A stretch of 64,000 nt of DNA from GWE2-40-63 sp050251815. Lineage in GTDB: Bacteria > Bacteroidota > Bacteroidia > Bacteroidales > SZUA-534. The translations under genes were made by a program, and so were the position numbers. Position 1 is the stretch's first letter; every line of letters starts with the position of its first letter. The notes beneath the pieces are model-generated. The model made no database searches. It saw nothing but the letters and a program-made list of their open reading frames with translations, and had not been told where the DNA came from. The stretch spans positions 1 through 64,000 of the forward strand of contig JBFWMB010000002.1 of NCBI GenBank assembly GCA_050251815.1, written 5' to 3'. This document shows, piece after piece, positions 43,969 through 53,397 of the stretch.

Positions 43969-44853
43969 TTATCCGATTCTTACCGAAGTCATGGTTAGCG
44001 ATCCGGCTACTGCCTTGTCGTTAAAAATTTGTACCGCATCATCTTTTTCTTGTAAGGATAAGGAATACAACAAAGGCAGGTAATGTTCCGGAGTAGGAAT
44101 GGCCAATTCAAAAGGTTTTCCATGGCAACGGTAATTAATTAGTTGTTTGTGATCGCCCGAAAGAATGAGTTTTTTAATTTTCTCACTGGCTTCTGAAGCC
44201 CAGTCAAAAGCATAATTGTCGGTCTTGAATTTTTCCCAGGCAACCAATCCCAGATTGTGAACCATATTGCCACTACCAATTATCAACACGCCTTTTTTTC
44301 GCAGGGGAGCCAGCTCTTTCATTAAATCGTAATGATATTGTGGGGTTTGTAAATAATCGAGACTCATTTGAATTATCGGTACATCGGCGTTGGGATATAA
44401 ATGTCGCACAACGCTCCAGGTTCCATGATCGAGGCCCCATTTTTCATCAAGGCACACAACCGTACTTTTTACAAGAGTTTGAACATTATTCGCCAGTTCC
44501 GGGCTTCCCGGTGCGGGATACTGAACTTCGTACAAAGCTTTTGGAAATCCACCAAAATCGTGAATCGTTGGAGGCTGTTCCATTCCCGTAACATAAGTTC
44601 CTTTGGTTTCCCAATGGGCCGACACGCATAAAATAGCGTTGGGTTTGGGAATGGTTTTAACTACCGCCCTGAATCCGGACACAAATTCATTTTCTTCGAT
44701 GGCGTTCATTGGGCTGCCATGCCCTAAAAATAACACCGGCATTTTTTCGGTGTTGTTAAAGGTGGTGGTAATTTTTTCTAATGCATTTAGTCTCATAGCA
44801 AAGGATGTTATTGGCAATAAAGCTAATAGTTTAAGAAACTGGTCGCGTTGCAT
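43969..44853 (-). CDS. ygiD: 4,5-DOPA-extradiol-dioxygenase-like protein
   Basis: 294 residues. Class III (LigB-type) extradiol dioxygenase fold. Metal-binding His are seen in LFLGHGSPMNA and SAHWETKG, with further family His in DHGTWSVVRHLYP and GSGNMVHNLG. Members convert DOPA or other catechols by ring opening, though E. coli YgiD's natural substrate is unclear. A hydrophobic N-terminus (residues 7-20) could be a signal peptide. Last gene of a minus-strand group with AraC, YceI, pirin and DoxX. Confidence 0.85.
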   Translation of the reverse strand: MQRDQFLKLLALLPITSFAMRLNALEKITTTFNNTEKMPVLFLGHGSPMNAIEENEFVSGFRAVVKTIPKPNAILCVSAHWETKGTYVTGMEQPPTIHDFGGFPKALYEVQYPAPGSPELANNVQTLVKSTVVCLDEKWGLDHGTWSVVRHLYPNADVPIIQMSLDYLQTPQYHYDLMKELAPLRKKGVLIIGSGNMVHNLGLVAWEKFKTDNYAFDWASEASEKIKKLILSGDHKQLINYRCHGKPFELAIPTPEHYLPLLYSLSLQEKDDAVQIFNDKAVAGSLTMTSVRIG

Positions 44854-44867
44854 TTCACTTTTTTTGT

Positions 44868-45302
44868 TTAGCGATTTACTTTTTTAAACAGGTATTTATC
44901 GAGCGAATAATTACCGGAGCCAGCCAACACAACCGCCAGGTAAACCGCGCTATAAAGTAGTGGCAACTCTTTTCTTGAAAAATCATCGGGAGCATGAACA
45001 ATAAATGCTGCAACCCACATGGTAATTATTAAAGGCACGGCTGCTACCCGACTTGCCAATCCAAAAATTAGGAAAAGCGAACAAAGCACTTCGGCAAAGA
45101 TGGTAAGAAAAAGAGAAAGACTTGTTCCTAATCCAATTGGGTCGGCAAATTGAATGGGTCCATCGTTAAATAGCATCAGCAGTTTTCCGTAACCATGGGT
45201 AAGCATTAAACTCCCCACCGTTAGCCTAAGTAATAATATGGCTAAAGAAACTGCTTCTGAATGATTTCCTGGATTCATGCCCAGGCTTAAAATTTTTTTC
45301 AT
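44868..45302 (-). CDS. DoxX-family membrane protein
   Basis: 144 residues from Met at 45302 (the frame extends to 45338). Four hydrophobic helices; RLTVGSLMLTHGYGKLL, FAEVLCSLFLIFGLASRVAAVPLIITMW and the Gly-rich segment near the end fit DoxX. The family is linked to quinone-related or redox-stress functions; the exact role is unknown. It lies 14 bases from the dioxygenase gene. Confidence 0.85.
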   Translation of the reverse strand: MKKILSLGMNPGNHSEAVSLAILLLRLTVGSLMLTHGYGKLLMLFNDGPIQFADPIGLGTSLSLFLTIFAEVLCSLFLIFGLASRVAAVPLIITMWVAAFIVHAPDDFSRKELPLLYSAVYLAVVLAGSGNYSLDKYLFKKVNR

Positions 45303-45358
45303 TGGTAGAACAAGATTTAATTTGTTGTTATTTAGCAAGTAACAAGTGTTTTTAACAA

Positions 45359-46078
45359 TTAAAAGTTCATTGGAACTTCTATCAACAGAATTTCAGAATT
45401 ATTGGCTTTGGCCAGTAAGTTTATTTTATCGGTTTCCCATATTCCCAGACCATCACGTTCGTTTAAGGTGGTTCCTTCAATGGCAAATGAGCCTTTTAAA
45501 ACAAAGGCATATACGCCATTCCCAGGTTTCTTTACTACATATTCGGTGGCCACGTCCTGGTCAAGATTACCCATATGGAACCAGGCATCCTGATGCACCC
45601 AAACGCCCTCATCGCTTGCGTTGGGAGACACAATTTGTTGTAATTTATTTTTGCGGTTTTTTGGATCAAGCGTTATTTGATCGTAGCGGGGTTGTACGTT
45701 TTTCTGGTTTGGAATAACCCAGATTTGCAGGAATTTTACCGGAGCGTCGCTGTTGCGATTGTATTCGCTATGCGAAACACCGGTTCCGGCACTCATAACC
45801 TGAATATCGCCGTTTTTAATTACGGTAACATTACCCATGCTGTCTTTGTGTTCCAAATCGCCTTCAAGCGGAATGGAAATAATTTCCATGTTATGGTGTG
45901 GATGTGTACCAAAACCCATTCCAGGGGCCACAACGTCGTCGTTCAAAACGCGTAATGCGCCAAAGTGCATGCGTTCGGAGTTATGATAGTCGGCAAAGCT
46001 AAATGTATGCCGGCTGTGAAGCCAGCCGTGGTTGGCGTCACCACGGCTTTCGGCTTTATGTAGGATTGTTTTACCCAT
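45359..46078 (-). CDS. pirin-family bicupin protein
   Basis: 239 residues. Two cupin barrels. The iron ligands of pirin are seen in GFGTHPHHNMEIISIPLEGDLEHKDSMGN (HxH...E...H). The family includes quercetin 2,3-dioxygenase activity (YhhW). Similar to YhaK/YhhW length. It lies between DoxX and YceI genes, consistent with a catechol/quinone or oxidative-stress operon. Confidence 0.9.
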   Translation of the reverse strand: MGKTILHKAESRGDANHGWLHSRHTFSFADYHNSERMHFGALRVLNDDVVAPGMGFGTHPHHNMEIISIPLEGDLEHKDSMGNVTVIKNGDIQVMSAGTGVSHSEYNRNSDAPVKFLQIWVIPNQKNVQPRYDQITLDPKNRKNKLQQIVSPNASDEGVWVHQDAWFHMGNLDQDVATEYVVKKPGNGVYAFVLKGSFAIEGTTLNERDGLGIWETDKINLLAKANNSEILLIEVPMNF

Positions 46079-46103
46079 CGTTGTATTTTTTTAGCGATTA
46101 AAC

Positions 46104-46637
46104 TCAATTTTGCTTTGTAAATTGAACCTCGCCCAGCAATTTCACTTCGTCGCTTACCATTACACCACCTGTTTCCAAGGCTGCGTTCCAGTTTAAGCCC
46201 CAATCTTTCCGATTTATTTTTCCATGGAAAGAAAAACCAGCTTTTTCATTTCCCCACGGATCTTTAATGGTGCCGCCGTATTCCACGTTGAGCGTAACTT
46301 CTTTGCTAATTCCTTTAATGGTTAGAGTTCCGATAAGTTTGAACTCATTGTCTTCAAGCTGTTTAAAAGAGGTGCTTTCAAAAGTCATTACCTGATGGTT
46401 TTCTGCATCAAAAAAATCGGCACTTTTCAAATGATTGTCGCGGTCGGTATTATTGGTAAAAATCGATGAAGTATCGACACTTACTTTTACCGCAGCATTT
46501 TTGAAATCTTCATGATCAATTTCAGCTGTAAAACTTTTAAACTCTCCTTTTACATTGGTAATCATCAGGTGTTTAACCCGAAACATCAGTTCACTATGTG
46601 CAGGGTCAAGTACCCATTTTGCTTTAGTTGTTTCCAT
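46104..46637 (-). CDS. YceI-family protein
   Basis: 177 residues from Met at 46637. The frame is open to 46850 but would overlap the araC end; METTKAKWVLDPAHSELMFRVKHLMITNVKGEF is the classic YceI start. The fold is a lipocalin-like barrel that binds isoprenoid chains such as ubiquinone or polyprenoids. No signal peptide, so cytoplasmic here. A CAAAGATA (minus TATCTTTG) box at 46665-46672 may be its own -7 element. Confidence 0.9.
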   Translation of the reverse strand: METTKAKWVLDPAHSELMFRVKHLMITNVKGEFKSFTAEIDHEDFKNAAVKVSVDTSSIFTNNTDRDNHLKSADFFDAENHQVMTFESTSFKQLEDNEFKLIGTLTIKGISKEVTLNVEYGGTIKDPWGNEKAGFSFHGKINRKDWGLNWNAALETGGVMVSDEVKLLGEVQFTKQN

Positions 46638-46740
46638 TTTTCCTTGTTTTAAAAATTTATGATGCAAAGATACAAGGCAAGGGAGGGTGTGGGTTACACT
46701 TTTCGGAAGAGCGGTTGTAAAAATCGGAAAAAAAGACAAA

Positions 46741-47568
46741 TTAAAGGAGTTTTCGCATCTCTTCGCGAAATTCGGTGGGCGTTTGTCCGGTTTTCTTTTT
46801 AAATACATTGGAGAAATACGATTTTTCGTTATACCCCAATTCAAAACCAATTTCGGAGATGGATTTGTTGGTGCTGGTAAGCAGATTTTTTGCTTCGGTA
46901 AGTTTTCGGGTTTCTATCATTTCTGAAACACTCTGATTCATTATGCTTTGACAAATCAAATTCAGGTTTCGGGCCGACATGAAGAGCTTTTCGGCATAAA
47001 AATCAACCCCCATAGGACGCCGGTAGTTCTCTTCCAGAATCTTCATAAAGTTTATAAATGTTTCGTTCTGGTGCATATTTAGGTCGGCGCCCTGATGAGC
47101 TACTTTTTTACGTTCCGATTCAATCATAATAAACAAAGCACTCAGCAAATGACGTACAATAGATAAGTCGGGAACGGCTTGCTGCATCTCATCATTCATG
47201 ATGGCGCATAGTTCATTTAACCGGTTAAAACAGGCCCCGGTTTGTAAATCGATGTTTGCGTTGCTATGGTATGTGGCATATAATTGAAAGATGGTTTCGG
47301 CAATAAATTCGCTTTTAAATCGGATTACCCACATGTTGCATTTGCCATTTACCGGTTGGGGCAATACACGATGGGCTTTGCAGCGGGCAACAAAACTTAC
47401 CAAAGGCGCTTCAACCGTACTCGATTTAAAATCGATAAAATGCTCTAATTTACCCTGTATGCCCACAATAAGGGTTTCGTAGTCGTGTTGGTGAGCATGG
47501 TTTGACGACCCTGCAATTTCCTGAGCTTCAGCTACGCCAATCTTATTTATGCTAAAAAGATTTTTCAT
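46741..47568 (-). CDS. AraC-family transcriptional regulator
   Basis: 275 residues. The N-terminal cupin-like sensor (HAHQHDYETLIVGIQGKLEHFID) is followed at about 180-275 by the double helix-turn-helix: KLFMSARNLNLICQSIMNQSV and ISEIGFELGYNEKSYFSNVFKKKTGQTPTEFRE. It precedes yceI, pirin, doxX and the dioxygenase gene on the same strand and probably controls them. A TATCTTTG box (complement of 47574-47581) lies 5 bases before its start. Confidence 0.88.
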   Translation of the reverse strand: MKNLFSINKIGVAEAQEIAGSSNHAHQHDYETLIVGIQGKLEHFIDFKSSTVEAPLVSFVARCKAHRVLPQPVNGKCNMWVIRFKSEFIAETIFQLYATYHSNANIDLQTGACFNRLNELCAIMNDEMQQAVPDLSIVRHLLSALFIMIESERKKVAHQGADLNMHQNETFINFMKILEENYRRPMGVDFYAEKLFMSARNLNLICQSIMNQSVSEMIETRKLTEAKNLLTSTNKSISEIGFELGYNEKSYFSNVFKKKTGQTPTEFREEMRKLL

Positions 47569-47651
47569 ACAGACAAAGATAACGAAACAGGAAGCGAAAA
47601 GGTTGCACCGGGATAATGAAAATGTTTATTACGACACAAGACAATAAAAAA

Positions 47652-47677
47652 CAGGATAGACCCTAAAGCCTATCCTG
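47652..47677 (-). terminator. intrinsic terminator of the Big_2/type IX protein gene
   Basis: CAGGATAG (47652-47659) pairs with CTATCCTG (47670-47677); a run of T follows on the minus strand. Confidence 0.7.
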
Positions 47678-47698
47678 CATAAATCGAATTAAATTTAC

Positions 47699-49186
47699 TT
47701 ATTCTATTTTCAACAACCTTCCGGTATTCAAAATCTCATCTCCTTTAATTACATAGAAATATAATCCCGGATACATTTCATCTGAAGAAATTGTAATGGT
47801 GTTTTCACCGAATTTTAATTGATGCGTTGATACACGGATAATTTTTCCTGACACATCAGAAATTGCAATGGAAACATTTTCATCCCGGCTTAAGTTAATA
47901 GTAAAGTTTACCCTTGATGCAAATGGATTTGGATACACCTTTACAGGAACGTTCGCTGATTCAGAATGAATAGCAGTTGGCTCTACAGTTATATCTATTG
48001 TTCCGCTAACCCCTGAGCCGTCGTTTGCTGTTGCAGTAATGGTAGCTGTTCCACCGGAAACGCCTGTTACTAAACCGGAAGTACTAACAGTAGCTATGTT
48101 TGCATCGCTGGTACTCCAGGTAACGGTTTTATCCGTAGCTTCCCAGGGAAGAACGGTCTCCGAAACCTGGGTTGTTGCATTAATATCAATACTTGTAACT
48201 AAGGCAGCCAATTGAATTTCGGTAACCAATGTTCTAACAGTAATATCAATTGTACCAGTAACGCCAGAGCCATCGTTAGCAGTGGCAGTTATGGTTGCGG
48301 TTCCGGCAGAAACTCCGGTCACCAAACCTGTGGCATCAACAGTAGCTATGTTTGCATCGCTGGTACTCCAGCTTACAGTTTTGTCGTTGGCATTCCAGGG
48401 CGTAATGGTTTCCGAAACCTGAGTTGTTTCGTTGATTTCAATAGCTGTGGTCAATGCCGATAATTCAATACCGGAAATAAACACATAATCTGACGGACCA
48501 AAAGCCAATGATAAACTATCGGGTATTACTGCACCGGAACCCGGGGCATAAGCTCCCGTGGTGTCAATCACGCACCAGTCAACACAACCAGCCACACGTG
48601 CAGAGCCGGCATCGCCAAAACGAAGGTGGTTATCTGAAACGGCCGCACCTAAGCCGGTCATCACAGGAATTGCATTTTCGTTTAAATAAACATTTACTGA
48701 ATTGTCATCCAGCGTAATGCGATATATTTGCCATTCTGATAAATCAGCATCAAGCACAACATCGGCGGCATCACCCTTCTCTTCTTTAAGCTTGTTTTCA
48801 TCAGTCACAATATCAAGAACGCTTCGCACAACACCGTTGGCCGTTTCAATTTGAAAAGCATATTCACCTGAAAGGGTGTCAATGGGTATGCCTTTCATTC
48901 GTGCAACAACTGTAATTGCTGTGCTGGTACCGGTAAATTTGTGCCGGTAATATTTTTTCGATTCCACATCGGCACTTAAATACTTCAGGTATTTATTGCC
49001 AAATACCTCCGGGTCGTCTACAACGGATTCAACAAAATTTGTTCCCGGAGCATCAGAAGATGTAATCCAACCATCCAGATCGTTTGGTATGGAACTACCA
49101 TCATAAACATACCATGATTGAGCATGCAATAAACTAATACTGCTTGCCACAAGGAAAAGTAACAATAGTAATTTTAGTTTTTTCAT
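47699..49186 (-). CDS. secreted Big_2 protein with type IX sorting domain
   Basis: 495 residues. Signal peptide 1-22. Residues about 25-225 look like a concanavalin/LamG-type beta-sandwich (SWYVYDGSS, GEYAFQIETANGVVRSVLDI, SEWQIYRITLDDNSVNVYLN). Two nearly identical Big_2 domains follow (about 240-395), each with TVxWSTSDANIATV and GTATITATANDGSG. The last 75 residues (VKVYPNPFASRVNF ... GLYFYVIKG) are a type IX secretion C-terminal domain. Probably cell-surface or released, perhaps glycan-binding. Ligand unknown. Confidence 0.8.
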   Translation of the reverse strand: MKKLKLLLLLFLVASSISLLHAQSWYVYDGSSIPNDLDGWITSSDAPGTNFVESVVDDPEVFGNKYLKYLSADVESKKYYRHKFTGTSTAITVVARMKGIPIDTLSGEYAFQIETANGVVRSVLDIVTDENKLKEEKGDAADVVLDADLSEWQIYRITLDDNSVNVYLNENAIPVMTGLGAAVSDNHLRFGDAGSARVAGCVDWCVIDTTGAYAPGSGAVIPDSLSLAFGPSDYVFISGIELSALTTAIEINETTQVSETITPWNANDKTVSWSTSDANIATVDATGLVTGVSAGTATITATANDGSGVTGTIDITVRTLVTEIQLAALVTSIDINATTQVSETVLPWEATDKTVTWSTSDANIATVSTSGLVTGVSGGTATITATANDGSGVSGTIDITVEPTAIHSESANVPVKVYPNPFASRVNFTINLSRDENVSIAISDVSGKIIRVSTHQLKFGENTITISSDEMYPGLYFYVIKGDEILNTGRLLKIE

Positions 49187-49834
49187 AATAATTAATTTTG
49201 ATTAGTAGATATAATTTAGACCATGTTATCGCCTTCTTATTTCTTGCAGATACTACGCACTCTTCTTTGGTTTTCTGGTTTTAAAATAGACTGGGCATGC
49301 TGCATACCCAGTCCAAAACCTATATGAGAAATTCTGTAACCATTGTACTTTCTTTTATTGGTGCTTAAAAGGTATTAAGCATCAATTTCTTTAAGCTATT
49401 TATTTTCTGGCTAAAAAACTTGGCACGATAAATTTAACGACAAGTAACCATATTATTACGCGATAAAAGTTCCAAATAGGATATTTTAGATTATCATTTG
49501 GGGGTACTAAAGTTCCAGAATTGAAGTACTTATATACCACTGTGGTTTGTATTTACCGGCTGTATCCGGGGAGAACGTTGTTTTAACGAATCAATTTTAT
49601 AGATTACTATTGGGAATTGTTAACCTTGGGTCTGGGGTTAAAGCGAATCCAGTAAACGATAGCTCATCAACCCGGCTTTAAAGAGGAAGCATTAATTTAT
49701 CTTACTAAAATTTATTGTCTTTTTAATCGCCTGATTTATGTATTGGCGGTATGGCTAGAAAGGATCATTTTTTAGCGACGGGATTCTCCCACAAAAGTTT
49801 TAAAGAGCTTGTTGTTAGTCGATGTAAATATTAT
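49187..49834. other. 648-base gap without a convincing gene
   Basis: One structured spot: GACTGGG (49289-49295) and CCCAGTC (49307-49313) form a stem, with GGTTTT and AAAACC outside it, some 100 bases upstream of the Big_2 gene start. The remaining sequence is AT-rich with short unsupported frames. No RNA gene was recognised. Confidence 0.5.
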
Positions 49835-50917
49835 TCAGGCATTATTCATCAGGTGCACATCGCGTTGTGGGAAGGGAATAACAATACCGTTTTCATTAAA
49901 CTTTTGGTATATAGTAAAGCGAATGTCGCTTTTTATGCCTTCTACCCGAAACGATTTTTGCGTGAAAAACATTACTTCAAAATCGAGCGACGAATCGCCA
50001 AAGTCGCGAAAAAGAACCTGGGGCTCGGGCTCCTCCACGTCGGGGTGTTCACGGGCGGCATCAATTAACAGTTGCTTAACTTTAATCACATTGCTGCCAT
50101 AGGCCACACCAACTTTAACGCCAAAGCGGGTTTTAAACGTGTTGTGGCTCCAATTAATTACTTTTTCTGAGGTAAATAAGGAATTAGGCAGAATTACAGT
50201 TACATCGTCGCGACTTATTAGTTTAGAGTTACGCAGATTAATTTCTTCCACCCGACCAATCATTTCGCCTTCAACCTCAACAATATCGCCCACTTTGATG
50301 GAACGATCGAACAATATAATAATGCCTGACACAAAATCGTTAAACAACTGTTGAATACCCAGCCCAAGACCAATCAGTAATGCTGATAAGCTGGCAATGA
50401 TAAATGTAATGCTAAAACCCAGCGATTCAATAAAAAAGGCTATGGCAACAACCCAAACCCCATATTTTACAATCTGAAAAATCGATCGGCTTTTTCCGGC
50501 CTCCAGTTTGTCGTCCTTTAATTTATCTTCGAATCCCAACTCAATAAAGTATAAGGCCAGCTTTGTTATAAAAAGCAGAAACAGCAATACAATAATATTA
50601 TACAGCGTGATGGCTATTTTTTCGGTTTTTAATAATTCATAGCCGAGTAAACTTTTGGTTGGCAAGCCCATAACCTGCATAATAAACAGGCCTCCGAAAA
50701 GGACAATAAATATCTTTACAAAGCCCACAATTGATTTTGCGTGATTTGGACTCAGCCGATTTATCAGTCGGAATTTTTTCAGGTAGCGCCGGGTTAGGAA
50801 ATAAAAAACGGTGGCTATAAAAAAGATAATTACCGCCATAACCAACTGGTCGAGGTGCAGTTGGTAAGAACCTATACTTAACAAAGAATAATTTAAAAAG
50901 CGCTGTAGCAATTCCAT
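49835..50917 (-). CDS. MscS-family mechanosensitive channel
   Basis: 360 residues. Four or so transmembrane helices precede the pore helix and beta domain. The MscS signature is present: ASLSALLIGLGLGIQQLFNDFVSGIIILFDRSIKVGDIVEVEG near residues 190-230, then VEEINLRNSKL, VILPNSLF and the C-terminal FRDFGDSSLDFEV. It releases solutes on hypo-osmotic shock. Single gene, divergent from the XRE-cupin regulator. Confidence 0.9.
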   Translation of the reverse strand: MELLQRFLNYSLLSIGSYQLHLDQLVMAVIIFFIATVFYFLTRRYLKKFRLINRLSPNHAKSIVGFVKIFIVLFGGLFIMQVMGLPTKSLLGYELLKTEKIAITLYNIIVLLFLLFITKLALYFIELGFEDKLKDDKLEAGKSRSIFQIVKYGVWVVAIAFFIESLGFSITFIIASLSALLIGLGLGIQQLFNDFVSGIIILFDRSIKVGDIVEVEGEMIGRVEEINLRNSKLISRDDVTVILPNSLFTSEKVINWSHNTFKTRFGVKVGVAYGSNVIKVKQLLIDAAREHPDVEEPEPQVLFRDFGDSSLDFEVMFFTQKSFRVEGIKSDIRFTIYQKFNENGIVIPFPQRDVHLMNNA

Positions 50918-51099
50918 ACAACAACAGGTTTTTATAAAAATAGGATTTTTTTTGGTTTCTGTCCAAATACTTTATGCTTTGTTTTGCTTTTTGTTTAAAG
51001 CGGCTCAAAAACCCGCTATTAAACATATTACTTCTCTAAACAATATCATTGTTTAATAAATTAAATTCTACTTAATTCGTGTAATTAAATTTAATTTGT

Positions 51100-51657
51100 A
51101 TGAGCATGCATCGAATGGGAGAACGGATTAAAAAGCGTCGCGAAAGTCTGAAGCTGGCTGCGGGCGATTTGGCCAGTTCCATTGGAGTAACTCCCAGTTT
51201 AATTTCGCAGATTGAGCGTGCAAAAGCCTTTCCTTCAATTTTAACACTTAAAAAAGTTGCCGATGCGTTAAACACAACGGTTGGCGAACTCATAGGCGAA
51301 AATGGAAACCTTATTGAGCATCCGCTGTTAAAGCAGGATGAACGAAAGTTTGTTAAAAAGAATAAAACAGGTACCAAATCGTATTTACTTTCGCATCACG
51401 ACCCACAAAAACAAATGGATCCTTTTCTGCTGCATTTTGAGAAGAAAGGCGATTCCGGCGAAATTATGACACCCCAAAATCCCCGACAGGAATTTTTATT
51501 TGTACTGAAAGGAAAATTCAGGGTGAGTTTGTCGCAACAAACCTATGAGCTTAACGAAGGCGACAGCTTTTACTTTATTTCGAACCAGCCGCATTTGTTT
51601 GCCAACACCAACAATGGCCCTTCAGAATTACTTTGGGTAGTAAATCAGAGTAACTAA
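51100..51657 (+). CDS. XRE-cupin transcriptional regulator
   Basis: 185 residues. The helix-turn-helix of XRE type is at about 8-65 (IGVTPSLISQIERAKAFPSILTLKKVADAL); a cupin sensor domain is at about 110-180 (ETMTP-like, FLFVLKGKFRVSLSQQTYELNEGDSFYFISNQPH). Such regulators often control amino-acid or polyamine catabolism and bind a small ligand in the cupin. It lies 47 bases before the aminomutase gene on the same strand, so it probably regulates the 51.7-57.4 kb group. Confidence 0.88.
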   Translation: MSMHRMGERIKKRRESLKLAAGDLASSIGVTPSLISQIERAKAFPSILTLKKVADALNTTVGELIGENGNLIEHPLLKQDERKFVKKNKTGTKSYLLSHHDPQKQMDPFLLHFEKKGDSGEIMTPQNPRQEFLFVLKGKFRVSLSQQTYELNEGDSFYFISNQPHLFANTNNGPSELLWVVNQSN

Positions 51658-51704
51658 TAATAAACCAACTAAATAACGTTTAATTTTTTAAAAGGAACAA
51701 AATC

Positions 51705-53279
51705 ATGGGAACAATACACAAAGCCATCAAAATTAAACCAACCGACATTCAGTTTATGATGGATAGGCACCAATATTCCGCCGACATTAAAGCCAATATT
51801 GTAAAAGAAAACCTGCTTCCCGCAGGACTACTGGCACGTTTACACAATGCCTATCCCCAGCATTCGGGTATCATGGAAAGTGAACCCTTTATTTTTAACG
51901 AAAAGCACCATTACGGAGGGTTGAGCGGATTTCGCGAAATTCATCAGATTCTCCTGAAAAATGGAATCGATATGGGCTACATTGAGGAGCGTGAGCTTTT
52001 TATTAAGGTTTATCGTTTTTTAGCCACCAAACATGTACTGAATTCCATTAACTGGAAGAACTTTGAAAAAGATTCACTTTTTCAGTTGGTTTTTCCCCAG
52101 CCCGGAATGATTGCTCCCGAAACGACCAAAGCATACCTGGCGGCAAAAACCGACGAGGAACGGGAACTGGTGGTTAAAGCGCACATGGACAAAACCAATC
52201 CACACGACGGAAAACAAAAGCTTAATAAGCCTTTTTATATCAACGAAGATGGCGGCATGGAAGTGGTTGAGGGAAGCCAGCACAAATACCCACAATGTGA
52301 ACTGATTTTCGATCAATCCACCCAAAGTTGTTTTGCTTTTTGTACCTATTGCTTCCGTCATGCCCAGGTGCGTGGTGACGAGGATATGTTTATACAGCGC
52401 GACATTGACCAGGTACACGGTTATTTGCGCCGACACAGGGAAGTTAGTGATGTATTGCTTACCGGAGGCGATGGCGCCTACATGCCTTTCGACCGGCTCG
52501 AGAAATATGCCCGTCCTTTGGTTGAAGATCCGGAATTGACCCACATAAAAACCCTGCGCATTGGCTCACGGGCCTTAAGTTTCCATCCAGAATTGGTATT
52601 AACCGACGATTACAATAAATACCTCGATTTATACCGCTACCTGCTCGATAATGGCATTCAGGTGGTTTGGATGGGTCACTTTTCAACCCCACGCGAATTG
52701 CTGAATACCAGCACCATTGCCGCTGTACGTCGACTGCGTGCTACAGGAGTTACCATTAAAAGCCAAAGTCCGGTAATGAACCATATCAGTTTGTTTACTG
52801 ACGATAAAGGAAAAGTAGATATCGACCGCTCGGCTCAGAACTGGATCGATTTGGGCAATGTTCTGGCCATGTTAACCATTGGGTTCCACAGCATGTATTG
52901 TGCCCGTCCAACCGGCGAACACCACTACTTTACTGTACCCTTAGCCGAGCTCAATCAGGTATTCAGCAAAGTTTACCGTTCGCTGGCTTCTATCAATCGC
53001 CCCTCGAGGTATATTACCATGACTTCGTCGGCCGGAAAAACTTCGATGCTGGGTGTAGCTGAAATAAATGGTGAGAAAGTGTTTGCACTTAAGTTTAATG
53101 AGAGTCGTAATATGGAATGGATGGATAAGGTGTTTTTAGCTAAATACGATGAGAAAGAAAACACCATCGAAAAGCTGAAACCTTATGCTGCCGATAAACA
53201 CTTCTACGAAGAGGAGTTGAAAGAAATTGAAAACAATTTGGAAGAAGCATTTCTGAAGAAAGTAAAAAGCAGTCATTAA
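51705..53279 (+). CDS. KamA-family radical-SAM amino acid 2,3-aminomutase, non-lysine-type pocket
   Basis: 524 residues, about 100 longer than lysine 2,3-aminomutase (LAM). Radical-SAM cluster CFAFCTYC (Cys209, 213, 216) with Arg218 at the place of LAM Arg134 (alpha-carboxylate). PLP lysine is Lys445 in SSAGKTSM, matching LAM Lys337. The two Asp of LAM (293 and 330) that hold lysine's side-chain amine align with Ala400 and Thr438; Arg401 lies beside. So it moves an amino group from C2 to C3, but probably not on lysine. The glutamate-enzyme pair (Lys/Asn) is not seen either. The N-terminal 200 residues are an extra helical domain. A weak hairpin (53286-53297) follows the gene, and pcaI starts 118 bases on. 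Confidence 0.85.
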   Translation: MGTIHKAIKIKPTDIQFMMDRHQYSADIKANIVKENLLPAGLLARLHNAYPQHSGIMESEPFIFNEKHHYGGLSGFREIHQILLKNGIDMGYIEERELFIKVYRFLATKHVLNSINWKNFEKDSLFQLVFPQPGMIAPETTKAYLAAKTDEERELVVKAHMDKTNPHDGKQKLNKPFYINEDGGMEVVEGSQHKYPQCELIFDQSTQSCFAFCTYCFRHAQVRGDEDMFIQRDIDQVHGYLRRHREVSDVLLTGGDGAYMPFDRLEKYARPLVEDPELTHIKTLRIGSRALSFHPELVLTDDYNKYLDLYRYLLDNGIQVVWMGHFSTPRELLNTSTIAAVRRLRATGVTIKSQSPVMNHISLFTDDKGKVDIDRSAQNWIDLGNVLAMLTIGFHSMYCARPTGEHHYFTVPLAELNQVFSKVYRSLASINRPSRYITMTSSAGKTSMLGVAEINGEKVFALKFNESRNMEWMDKVFLAKYDEKENTIEKLKPYAADKHFYEEELKEIENNLEEAFLKKVKSSH

Positions 53280-53397
53280 AGAATGGGGCTTTCGCCCTTC
53301 CTTTAATAACTTTTAAAAGGGTTCCTGTAAAGACTTTTCAGAAAACCATTCGTTTAAAAGTCACAAAATAGCTTTTTGTCATTTAATACCCCACAGC

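Noticed and set aside
43729..43998. 89-codon frame after the tRNA
   Set aside because: Runs through the repeat of the tRNA 3' end, a terminator and the end of the dioxygenase gene; no start signal and no family resemblance.
49751..50102. Plus-strand frames of about 100 codons
   Set aside because: Antisense to the 3' end of the mscS-family gene, which has full family motifs in the other strand.
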